Of a DNA stretch of 64,000 nucleotides, positions 17,736 through 26,175 are shown piece after piece. The position numbers and the translations under genes were made by a program. The notes below the pieces were generated by a model. The model was not told where the DNA came from and ran no database searches. It saw only the letters and a program-made list of their open reading frames with translations. Location of the stretch: positions 1 through 64,000 of the forward strand of contig CAMCLK010000014.1 in NCBI GenBank assembly GCA_945875585.1, read 5' to 3'. The stretch is from Candidatus Kuenenia stuttgartensis (GTDB taxonomy: Bacteria > Planctomycetota > Planctomycetia > Gemmatales > Gemmataceae). Positions within the stretch are counted from its first letter, which is position 1; every line of letters begins with the position of its first letter.

Positions 17736-18410
17736 ATGAGGCCGGAAGATTTGGCGCGGATGATCGATCATGCACTGCTCAAACCGATGCAAACGGATGC
17801 TGATCTGAAGCAAGGCTGCCTTCAGGCAGCAGGTTGGAATGTGTTTTCAGTGTGCGTGCGCCCGTGCGAGGTGCGATTGGCAGTGCAGGAACTCAAGGGC
17901 AGTTCGGTGCAAGTGGGCACAGTGATTGGCTTCCCGCAGGGAGGTCACCACCCCCGCATCAAGCTTGCCGAAGCGGCGCAGGCCTTGGCGGATGGAGCCA
18001 GTGAACTTGATATGGTGGCTAATCTGGGAAAAATACGTGAAAATTCTTGGAGCTACCTGACCGACGAAGTGGCGCCGATTCTGGAGATGACTCGCCGCCA
18101 GAAACGCATCCTCAAAGTGATTCTGGAAACCGCCATGCTAAGCGCGGAAGAGAAAATCGGGGCCTGTGAAACGCTGGGGCGGTTGGGTGTGGATTTTGTC
18201 AAAACATCGACAGGGTATGGAGATGGCGGCGCCACAGTGGACGATGTCCGGCTGATGCGGGGCGCGAGTCCGGCTGGAGTTCAGGTGAAGGCATCGGGTG
18301 GCATTCGTACCTTGGAGCAGGCGATGGCGCTTGTGGAAGCAGGAGCAACCCGACTGGGAACAGCCTCGACCGGATCACTTTTGCAAGCAGCGGAAGCAGC
18401 GTTACGGTAA
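17736..18410 (+). CDS. deoC: deoxyribose-phosphate aldolase
   Basis: 224 residues from ATG 17736 (MRPEDLARMIDHALLKP); the frame is open 48 bases further but that extension is not conserved in character. It cleaves 2-deoxyribose-5-phosphate to glyceraldehyde-3-phosphate and acetaldehyde in nucleoside catabolism. Family motifs: DHALLKP, VCVRPCEV, VIGFPQGGH, the Schiff-base lysine in VDFVKTSTGYG, and the second lysine in VKASGGIRT. Size is normal. It precedes the pfa-ole cluster by 119 bases; I see no metabolic link and treat it as a chance neighbour. Confidence 0.93.
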   Translation: MRPEDLARMIDHALLKPMQTDADLKQGCLQAAGWNVFSVCVRPCEVRLAVQELKGSSVQVGTVIGFPQGGHHPRIKLAEAAQALADGASELDMVANLGKIRENSWSYLTDEVAPILEMTRRQKRILKVILETAMLSAEEKIGACETLGRLGVDFVKTSTGYGDGGATVDDVRLMRGASPAGVQVKASGGIRTLEQAMALVEAGATRLGTASTGSLLQAAEAALR

Positions 18411-18427
18411 TGTTGTGTCTGGCAGAG

Positions 18428-18452
18428 CAACCAAGGTTTCGTACCATGGTTG
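18428..18452 (+). terminator. possible hairpin terminator after deoC
   Basis: CAACCAAGG and CCATGGTTG can pair around a seven-base loop with one A-A mismatch (8 pairs). It lies 18 bases after the deoC stop and is followed by TTATC, not a true T-run. It may end deoC transcription before the pfa-ole cluster; weak evidence. Confidence 0.3.
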
Positions 18453-18529
18453 TTATCTGAACGGAGTTCGAGGCTGGTTGGCGTCTCGCGTTCCTCCGTT
18501 CCCCTTGTCGATTGAGTTGCGGCCGGTTC

Positions 18530-20107
18530 ATGCAGCCGTCGTTTACCCAAGCTCTGGCTTATTTGGCGCGACCGCTGGCGGTTTGGCCCGGTGGATCGGC
18601 ATGGCGTTATGCCGACGAAGCAGCCACGGAATCGCGTGGTAACAGCCTGAATATTCCAGCCATATTGCCAGAAACGTTGGGTGATGCGGGTTTCCGCCGC
18701 GATCACGGTCTGCGCATGGCCTATGTTGCCGGATCGATGGCGCATGGCATTGCCTCGGAAGATCTGGTCGAGGCAGCGGTGCGGGCTGGTTGCTTGGGTT
18801 TCTACGGTGCCGCGGGTCAAAGCCCTGCGCGCGTGGAGCAGGCACTGGTGCGCCTGAAAAATAATTTGAGTAATGGTTCGTGGGGGTGCAATCTGCTGCA
18901 CTCGCCTACTGACCCGGCTTTGGAGTCGGCCCACGCCGACACTATTTTACGGCACGGTGTGAGCCGGGTTGAAGCGTCGGCCTATTTGGATGTGACGTTG
19001 CCATTGGTGCGTTACCGGTTGTCTGGATTGCGTGCTGATCCGTCTGGTCGCCCGGTCGCTGCCTGCCAAGTGATCGCCAAGGTTTCCCGTGTGGAAGTGG
19101 CGCGGAAATTTCTAAGTCCCGCGCCCGAAAAATTGGTCGCGGAACTGGTGCGCACTGGAACCATTACCGAATTGCAGGCCCGTCTGGCATCGAGGCTGCC
19201 ACTTGCCGACGATATTACGGCAGAAGCCGACTCGGGCGGCCACACCGATAATCGCCCAGCACTCACACTATTTCCAAGTCTGATGGCGTTGCGCGACCGC
19301 ATGGCTCGCGAGTTCGGATACGACCGATTGCCGCGCGTTGGGTTGGCTGGAGGCATAGCCACTCCGCATGCCGTAGCCGCTGCTTTTGCCATGGGCGCTG
19401 CCTATGTGCTGGTGGGCACGGTCCATCAGGCATGTGTTGAATCGGGCACATCGGATCTGGTGCGCGGCATGCTGGCTCAAGCCGAACAGGCTGATTGCGC
19501 CATGGCCCCGGCGGCCGACATGTTTGAAATGGGCGTCAAGGTTCAGGTGCTGAAGCGTGGAACCCTCTTCGCCATGCGCGCCCAGAAGCTCTACGACTGG
19601 TATCGCCAATATGCTGGTTTCGAGCAGATGCCCGCCGCCGATAGGCAGCAGCTTGAAGGGCAGATTCTTGGCCGGCCTTTCGATGCCGTATGGGCCGATT
19701 GCGAGAAATTCTTCACGGTCCGCGATCCGTCGCAGTTGCCCCGGGCAGCGGCGGATCCCCGGCACCGCATGGCCCTTGTGTTCCGCTGGTACCTTTCTCA
19801 GGCCTCGCGTTGGGCCACGGCTGGAGAGGCCCAACGGAAAACCGATTTCCAAGTGTGGTGTGGCCCCGGTATGGGCGCGTTCAACGAGTGGACGCGTGGA
19901 ACATTTTTGGAAGATCCTTCAAGGCGATGTCTGGCCACGGTGGCGCGCAACCTGATGTACGGCGCGGCGGTGCTCAAGCGCGCCGAGGTTGCGGTCCTTT
20001 GTGGAGCCACGGGCGAAAGCCCGCGTGTGGAACCGCTTGAACCTGAAGAGATCGACAGGCGGTGCGCGTTGCCTGCGGGAAGCGCCAGTGCGAGGGCATC
20101 GGCGTGA
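18530..20107 (+). CDS. pfaD: PfaD-type enoyl reductase of PUFA synthase (Pfa1)
   Basis: About 525 residues from ATG 18530; a TTG at 18512 is an alternative start. FMN-dependent TIM barrel of the 2-nitropropane dioxygenase group, in its long PUFA-synthase form. Landmarks: MAYVAGSMAHGIAS, LGFYGAAGQSP, GSWGCNLLHSP, EASAYLDVTLP, GLAGGIATPHAVAAAFAMGA, GTVHQACVESGTSD, and the C-terminal CGPGMGAFNEWTRGTFLE region, which generic nitronate monooxygenases lack. It reduces enoyl-ACP intermediates on the adjacent synthase. Its TGA overlaps the GTG start of pfaA (GTGA), so the subunits are translationally coupled. The gene order reductase-PfaA-PfaC matches the myxobacterial pfa1-pfa2-pfa3 arrangement. Confidence 0.92.
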   Translation: MQPSFTQALAYLARPLAVWPGGSAWRYADEAATESRGNSLNIPAILPETLGDAGFRRDHGLRMAYVAGSMAHGIASEDLVEAAVRAGCLGFYGAAGQSPARVEQALVRLKNNLSNGSWGCNLLHSPTDPALESAHADTILRHGVSRVEASAYLDVTLPLVRYRLSGLRADPSGRPVAACQVIAKVSRVEVARKFLSPAPEKLVAELVRTGTITELQARLASRLPLADDITAEADSGGHTDNRPALTLFPSLMALRDRMAREFGYDRLPRVGLAGGIATPHAVAAAFAMGAAYVLVGTVHQACVESGTSDLVRGMLAQAEQADCAMAPAADMFEMGVKVQVLKRGTLFAMRAQKLYDWYRQYAGFEQMPAADRQQLEGQILGRPFDAVWADCEKFFTVRDPSQLPRAAADPRHRMALVFRWYLSQASRWATAGEAQRKTDFQVWCGPGMGAFNEWTRGTFLEDPSRRCLATVARNLMYGAAVLKRAEVAVLCGATGESPRVEPLEPEEIDRRCALPAGSASARASA

Positions 20108-23100
20108 CAAGTCGCGATTCATTCACGCCATTGGCTATAACAGGTCTTGGTTGTCTTTTCCCCGGGAAGCCCGGCACGCGTGGATTCTGGAATACCGTCC
20201 TTCAGGGGATAGACCAGATCCGCGAAATACCGGATGATCGGTGGCGGCCTTCCGATCACTTCGACCCGGATCCGTCGAAACGAGACATGGTCTATGCCGC
20301 GCGTGGAGCATTTTTGTCTCCCGTGCCGTTCTCGCCTGCCGAATACGGGATCACCCCTTCAAGCCTCGAGGCGACCGATACCGCCCAGTTGCTTGGCCTT
20401 CATGTGGCGCGTCAGGCTCTGCTGGATGCGGGTTACGCCGCCTTGCCACGCGATGCGGGCCGGCCATTGCCGCGTGATCGCGCATCGGTGATCGTGGGCG
20501 TGACCAGTGCCCTTGAGTTGCTGATTCCACTAGGTGCCAGACTGGATCATCCACGCTGGCGCCGGGCCATGCGCGAGGCCGGCGTTCCTGAAGACCGCAT
20601 CAACGACGCGCTTTCCCGCATTGCGGCCAGTTACCCTGAGTGGACGGAAGATTCATTTCCCGGCCTGCTTGGCAACGTCGTGGCAGGCCGCATAGCCAGC
20701 CGTTTTGACCTGCACGGGACCAATTGTGTGGTCGATGCCGCGTGTGCCAGCAGCCTAGCGGCGGTGCACCAGGCAGCGATGGAGCTTCAATCGGGCCGTG
20801 CCGACATTGTGGTGACAGGCGGCATCGACACATTTACCGATGTGTTTATGTACGCGTGTTTCAGCAAGACACCCGCCTTGTCGAAGCGTGGCGAGGCGCG
20901 CCCGTTCGCCGCCGATGCCGATGGCACTATTTTGGGAGAGGGCATAGGCCTTGTAGTTCTGAAGCGCCTTGCGGATGCCCAACGCGATGGCGACCGCATT
21001 CACGCGGTGCTGCGCGGGTTGGGCACATCGAGCGATGGCCGCGGTCAGGCTATTTATGCCCCCGGCCGCGAAGGGCAGTTGCGCGCGGTCAGGCGCGCTT
21101 GGAGTCAGGCGGGTGTTGGCGCCACCGATATCGGCTTGGTGGAAGGGCACGGTACGGGTACCAAGGCCGGCGATGGCGTAGAGCTTGCCGCGCTGCTCGA
21201 GCTGTTTGGCACATCCGGACCGGCTGGTCCATGGTGCGCATTGGGCTCGGTAAAGTCTCAAATCGGCCATGCGAAAGGTGCCGCAGGCGCCGCCGGGCTT
21301 GTGAAGGCCACCTTGGCACTCAAGCACCGCGTGTTGCCGCCCACCCTGAAAGCAGCCAACGAGCGGCCTGAACTGTTGGCAGCCGATGCGGCCTTTTTCA
21401 TGCCAGCCCGGGCAAGGCATTGGCCTGCTCCCACCGGAGGCAGGCCGCGCCGTGCCGCTGTAAGCGCCTTTGGCTTTGGTGGCAGCAACTTCCACGCGGT
21501 ACTCGAGGAAACAACCCATTCCCGGGAAGCAGCTTGGGACGGGTCGGTCGAGATTTTGGCGTGGTCGGGTAGCGATCTTGCGTCTCTCGATTCTGTCATT
21601 GATTCAATGCCCGATCCGGAAAGTGCCGATTTTTCACGATTGGCCCGCCAAACGCGTTCGTCATTCGACCCCAAGGCCCCAGCCCGTCTGGCTGTGGCTT
21701 GGTCTACGGGCGACCGCTCGGCGCTTCAGGCCGCGTGCCGCGATGCCCTTGCGGCGGCGCGTTCTGGCCGTTCAGTCGTTGGCCCGGCGCGCGCAGGAAC
21801 GGGTGCTGGCCCGCGAAAACCGGTTCTGTTATTTCCGGGACAAGGCTCGCAAAAAACCGGCATGTTCCGTGAATTGGCATGTGTATTCCCCGAAATCGCG
21901 GAATCGTGCGATGCCGCAGCCACCGCGTTTTCGGCTCGTTTTCCAGCCCTGCCGGCTCTCGACCGCATTGTGGATCCGTTGCGTGCCGGAAGTGCTGATA
22001 TTCTGTCGGGCGACACGCGCGCCTGCCAGTCCGCACTCGCAGCAATCGGTTTGGGCTCTGCCCATTTACTGGAACGGTTTGGCGTGAACGGTTGGGCCGC
22101 CTGTGGGCACAGTCTGGGTGAACTCCCAGCCTTGGCTTGGGCTGGCCGAATTACCCCGGATTCTATGCACCGATTGGTGGCGTTGCGTGGCGGTGCAATG
22201 CACGACGCGGGGCAAGCGTTTGCCGGCGCCATGATTGCGGCCATGGATTCCCGCGAGAAGGTAATGGGCTTGCTGGCCGCGGATCGCTCGCTTTCCGAAG
22301 TGGCAGCAGCCAACCACAATAGCGCGGGCCAAATGGTTCTTTCCGGCCCGGTCAAGGCCATCGAGGCAGCGTCGCGGGTTCTTTCCGCCGGTGGTGTCCG
22401 CGTGGTTCGGCTGGATGTCGCCGGCGCGTTCCATCATCCCGCACTGGCTCCGGTAGGGGCGGTTTTGGGAAGTCACCTTGCGGCAGAACCCCTTCATGGT
22501 GGCTCAGACCGTGTGGTTCTATCCGGTTGCTCGGGCGCCCCTTATCCCGTTGATGCCACCGCCTCCGCCGCGCTTCTGGTGCGCCAACCGTATAGCGAGA
22601 TCCGCTTTGTGTCGTGCCTGGAGTGGCTGCGCGACGCCGGCGCCGATCTTTTCGTCGAATGCGGACCCGGAAAGGTGCTGACAGGCCTTTCTAGCCGTGT
22701 CTGCGACGCTCCCACAGTGTGCATCGATCCAGATCCCGAGCAGCCTGGAGGTTTATTAAGGCTGGCTCGGGCCCTTTGCCAGCTTGCGGCTTTGGGCTTG
22801 CCCGTGCGCCTCGAAGCGTGGGAGTCGCCTGCTGAAGAGCTTCCTGTCGCCACAGGGATGACCGTCCCATTGTCCGGGGCCAATTACAAAAAGCCCCGGC
22901 CTGTGATCCCACCACTACCTGCCCTGAATGAATCTCGCTCCAATCCGGTCGCAGCGCGACCCGAGGAACCACGCGCCATGTCCGCACCCCATTCTGCGCC
23001 AGCGGCCCATGCCAGTCTGGCACGCGAAGCGATGGGCCTTTTGGCCCGCATGCACGAGGATAATGCCCGACTTCATCGGCAATTTTTGGAAACGCAGGAG

Positions 23101-26100
23101 TCTGCGCAGCGGGCGCTGATGGCGCTGGTGGAAGGGCGCGCGATGCCTGCAATGGCGCAGGTGGTCACCTCGCCCCGGCCTGCGGCACCGTTGACAATTC
23201 CTGCCGCACCCGTGGCGGCTATGGCTCCAGCGCAGCCAGTGTATGTTGCGCCCGCTCCAGTTGCCCCGTTCGTTACGGCGCCCGCACCTGTGGCTTTACC
23301 AGCCAAATCTGCCGGCCCCGATATTCTGGGAATTGTCCGGTTGGTTATATCCGACAAAACCGGATATCCGGTCGAGGCCTTGGGCGAAGACTTGGCGCTT
23401 GACGCAGATCTGGGTATCGATTCCATCAAGCGCGTGGAAATTATGGCGGGTGTGCAGGAGCGACTTCCCGACGCCCCGGTGATTGGCCCGGAACTGATGG
23501 GCACACTTCGCACTTTAAGGCAGTTGGTGGATCACCTTTCCGGAGGTGCCGCGCATGCGCCCGCGGCACAGTCGCAGCCCCAGCCTGTTGCCGCATCCAA
23601 TGCTCCCGCATCATCAACCGACTCGATCATGGCGGTATTGCGGTCTGTTATATCTGACAAGACCGGTTACCCCACCGATGCCCTTGGCGAGGACCTTGCC
23701 CTCGATGCGGATCTTGGCATCGATTCCATCAAGCGCGTCGAGATTTTGGCAGGCGTGCAGGAGCAGCTTCCGGAAGCACCCACAGTGAGCCCTGACCAGA
23801 TGGGCACGCTGAGAACGCTCCGTCAGCTCGCGACGCACCTTTCGGGAAGCACTTCAGTGGCTTCCGCGCCGGTTACCCCGGAAAAAAAAACGACATTGGA
23901 ACGCCACGAGCTGAATTTCGAGCCATGGACGCCGGTTCCGGGGCCGATATTGCTGCCGGCCGGGTCGCGCGTTCTACTGGCCGGTGACCATCCGGACCTT
24001 GTGCGTGAATTACAATCCGCGTCGAACTGGCGTGTGGAAATCGTCACGGATCCATCAGCAATTCACGGGCCGTTTGACGGTTTGATTTTGTTTTTGCCCA
24101 AAATGCCTGGACTGGACTTGGCTTGCCAAACCGTCCGTTGGTTACAGGCCGCGCGGGCCGGTTTGACCGACGCTGGCCGCCGAGGCGCTGCCTTGCTTGC
24201 GGGCGTGGTGCAACTCGATGGCGCTTGGGGTGGCGACGGTGGCGCGGATACCGACCTTGGGCTGCTGGCTGGAGCTGTAAAAACAGCGGGGCGCGAATGG
24301 CCCGGAGTGTCTCCCCGATTGATCGATTGCGCTGCCGGAGTGTCTGCCGCGCTATTGGCTCAAACCATTTGCCGGGCTAATACCCCCGCGGAAGTCGGTT
24401 TATCGTCATCAGGTCATGTTGCCGGAGTATTGAGAGTCGTTCCGTCGCCGGCACATGGCCGTTGGCCATTGGAACGTGGCGATACGGTGGTGGTCACCGG
24501 TGGTGGACGTGGCGTAACCACCGAAGTGGCGTTGGGTATGGCTCGCACTATGCCGCTCCGCTTTGTGTTGGTAGGTCGGACCGCGCTGGAAGTGGAACCT
24601 GTGGAATTCGCGACGCTGGCCGATGAGCCCGCGTTGGTACGTGCCCTGATATCGAGTGGTTTAGCGTTACCCGCGGCGCGCAGCCGCGCGGCCCGGTTGT
24701 TGGCGGGCCGCGAAGTGGCGCGCACCATGGCTCGGCTACAAGCGGCCGGTTCCGTGGCGGAGTACATCTCGGCTGACATTTCCGATCTTAATGCGTTGAC
24801 ATTGGCGCTCTGCCCTAAACTTGACGCGCTCAAACCTGTGCGTGCCGTTGTGCATGGTGCCGGCGTTCTGGCCGATGCCCGCATCGAGTCGAAGACCATG
24901 GCAGAGGTGGAGCGGGTCTGGAATCCCAAAATTAAGGGGCTTGAAAACATCTTGCGCCTTGTGCCACCGGAAGGATTGGGAGCGTTGGTCCTGTTCGGGT
25001 CCATCACGGGGCGGTTAGGACGGGTCGGCCAACTCGACTACGCCATGGCCAATGCGGCATTGGCGTGCCGTGCCCGGTCGCTGTCTCGGCGGTATCCAGC
25101 GTGCAGGGTGGTTGCTGTCGATTGGGGCCCATGGCGTGGCGGGATGGTCGATGGCACATTGGCCCGATTGTTCGATGCCGAGGGTGTTGGGCTGATTGAA
25201 CCAGAGTCGGGTGGAGACTTTTTGGCTAACGAATTGGCCAGTTACGGCCCTGCCGAGGTTATGGCTTTGGCAGCGGGTTCACGGTTGCCTGAAGATCATC
25301 AACCAGTTGTGGTGCCAGTTCGTGATCGCGCGGAATGGACACGCCCCGTCGCCATGGCAACACACCGATTCCTCGAAGGCCACATGCTTGATGGCCGCGC
25401 CGTGCTTCCATTTGCCGTTGCCGTTGAATGGATGGCGCATACGGCGCTGCATGCCCGGCCCGGGCAGTCGATTGTGGAAATATCAGATTTGCAGGTGCTG
25501 AAGGGAGTCGTGCTTGAAGAGGGTGAAACCATCCACCTCGAGGCGGTAACCAGAAGTTTAGATAACGATAGCGTGAGCGTCGCGTTGCGGTCGCAGCAAG
25601 ATCGGCCAGGAATGGATCGGTTCCGGGCGACGGTGCGTCTGGGCGATGGCATGCCCGCGGGATCAGCGCCATCGCTTGAGCGGCCAACGGGTTCAGGCCT
25701 TGCCGTGGACCATCTGTACGGTGGCCGGTTGTTCCATGGCGCGGAATGGCGGATGATCGAGACGGTGGAAGTAGCTTGTCTAGGCGGAATTGTGGCCAAG
25801 CTTCGCCCCGCGCCCGCGCCCGCCCGCCTGATGGATTCTCCCCTGCGCGGTCGCTGGATCATCGATCCGTGGGCACTCGATGGCTTATTTCAAGCCGCCA
25901 TTCTGTGTTCACAGGAACGCGGCCACGCGGGATGTTTGCCCTCACGTGTGGCGCGAATGGAAATAACAGGCAAGTTTGGCCAAGAAGGCTGCCTGCTGGT
26001 GATGCGCGTAGTTCGCGCGGGCGAACATGGCCTTGTTGCCGATGCGGAATTTCTGGATGCGTTCGACAAGGTAATCGCGCGGGTGACGGGTCTGGAATGC

Positions 26101-26166
26101 ACTATTGATCCATCGCTGGCCCGCGCTTTTCAGCGTTCGCGTCCTCGGGCAGCCGGCACCCCCTGA
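20104..26166 (+). CDS. pfaA: PfaA-type iterative polyketide/PUFA synthase, KS-MAT-ACP-ACP-KR-DH
   Basis: 2020 residues from the GTG at 20104 that overlaps the pfaD stop; the frame opens earlier at 20062 inside pfaD. Ketosynthase at about 8-468 with Cys214 (DAACASS), His349 (EGHGTGT) and His389 (IGHAKGAAG). Malonyl transferase at about 570-880: FPGQGSQKTGMF, Ser670 in GHSLGE, Arg in LVALRGG as in malonyl-specific enzymes, His in AGAFHHP. An Ala/Pro linker leads to two acyl carrier domains with phosphopantetheine serines at 1107 and 1208 (LGIDSIKRVE). Ketoreductase at about 1455-1700 with VVTGGGRGVTTE and Tyr1646. A hotdog dehydratase domain at about 1740-2015 with His1760 (HxxxGxxxxP). It iteratively extends and processes a polyunsaturated acyl chain. 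No phosphopantetheinyl transferase gene is in the window. Confidence 0.94.
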   Translation: MTSRDSFTPLAITGLGCLFPGKPGTRGFWNTVLQGIDQIREIPDDRWRPSDHFDPDPSKRDMVYAARGAFLSPVPFSPAEYGITPSSLEATDTAQLLGLHVARQALLDAGYAALPRDAGRPLPRDRASVIVGVTSALELLIPLGARLDHPRWRRAMREAGVPEDRINDALSRIAASYPEWTEDSFPGLLGNVVAGRIASRFDLHGTNCVVDAACASSLAAVHQAAMELQSGRADIVVTGGIDTFTDVFMYACFSKTPALSKRGEARPFAADADGTILGEGIGLVVLKRLADAQRDGDRIHAVLRGLGTSSDGRGQAIYAPGREGQLRAVRRAWSQAGVGATDIGLVEGHGTGTKAGDGVELAALLELFGTSGPAGPWCALGSVKSQIGHAKGAAGAAGLVKATLALKHRVLPPTLKAANERPELLAADAAFFMPARARHWPAPTGGRPRRAAVSAFGFGGSNFHAVLEETTHSREAAWDGSVEILAWSGSDLASLDSVIDSMPDPESADFSRLARQTRSSFDPKAPARLAVAWSTGDRSALQAACRDALAAARSGRSVVGPARAGTGAGPRKPVLLFPGQGSQKTGMFRELACVFPEIAESCDAAATAFSARFPALPALDRIVDPLRAGSADILSGDTRACQSALAAIGLGSAHLLERFGVNGWAACGHSLGELPALAWAGRITPDSMHRLVALRGGAMHDAGQAFAGAMIAAMDSREKVMGLLAADRSLSEVAAANHNSAGQMVLSGPVKAIEAASRVLSAGGVRVVRLDVAGAFHHPALAPVGAVLGSHLAAEPLHGGSDRVVLSGCSGAPYPVDATASAALLVRQPYSEIRFVSCLEWLRDAGADLFVECGPGKVLTGLSSRVCDAPTVCIDPDPEQPGGLLRLARALCQLAALGLPVRLEAWESPAEELPVATGMTVPLSGANYKKPRPVIPPLPALNESRSNPVAARPEEPRAMSAPHSAPAAHASLAREAMGLLARMHEDNARLHRQFLETQESAQRALMALVEGRAMPAMAQVVTSPRPAAPLTIPAAPVAAMAPAQPVYVAPAPVAPFVTAPAPVALPAKSAGPDILGIVRLVISDKTGYPVEALGEDLALDADLGIDSIKRVEIMAGVQERLPDAPVIGPELMGTLRTLRQLVDHLSGGAAHAPAAQSQPQPVAASNAPASSTDSIMAVLRSVISDKTGYPTDALGEDLALDADLGIDSIKRVEILAGVQEQLPEAPTVSPDQMGTLRTLRQLATHLSGSTSVASAPVTPEKKTTLERHELNFEPWTPVPGPILLPAGSRVLLAGDHPDLVRELQSASNWRVEIVTDPSAIHGPFDGLILFLPKMPGLDLACQTVRWLQAARAGLTDAGRRGAALLAGVVQLDGAWGGDGGADTDLGLLAGAVKTAGREWPGVSPRLIDCAAGVSAALLAQTICRANTPAEVGLSSSGHVAGVLRVVPSPAHGRWPLERGDTVVVTGGGRGVTTEVALGMARTMPLRFVLVGRTALEVEPVEFATLADEPALVRALISSGLALPAARSRAARLLAGREVARTMARLQAAGSVAEYISADISDLNALTLALCPKLDALKPVRAVVHGAGVLADARIESKTMAEVERVWNPKIKGLENILRLVPPEGLGALVLFGSITGRLGRVGQLDYAMANAALACRARSLSRRYPACRVVAVDWGPWRGGMVDGTLARLFDAEGVGLIEPESGGDFLANELASYGPAEVMALAAGSRLPEDHQPVVVPVRDRAEWTRPVAMATHRFLEGHMLDGRAVLPFAVAVEWMAHTALHARPGQSIVEISDLQVLKGVVLEEGETIHLEAVTRSLDNDSVSVALRSQQDRPGMDRFRATVRLGDGMPAGSAPSLERPTGSGLAVDHLYGGRLFHGAEWRMIETVEVACLGGIVAKLRPAPAPARLMDSPLRGRWIIDPWALDGLFQAAILCSQERGHAGCLPSRVARMEITGKFGQEGCLLVMRVVRAGEHGLVADAEFLDAFDKVIARVTGLECTIDPSLARAFQRSRPRAAGTP
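23320..23850 (+). repeat. tandem duplication of acyl carrier protein domain
   Basis: Two ACP-coding units, about 23320-23545 and 23624-23850, are 303 bases apart serine to serine. The protein cores are nearly identical (SDKTGYP-x3-ALGEDLALDADLG then IDSIKRVEI), yet many synonymous codon differences separate them, so the duplication is old and held by selection. Two is few: characterised PUFA synthases commonly have four to nine. Confidence 0.9.
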
Positions 26167-26175
26167 GATTTTGTA

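Noticed and set aside
18530-20107. Generic 2-nitropropane dioxygenase / nitronate monooxygenase call
   Set aside because: The length of about 525 residues, the C-terminal CGPGMGAFNEW region and coupling to pfaA fit PfaD only.
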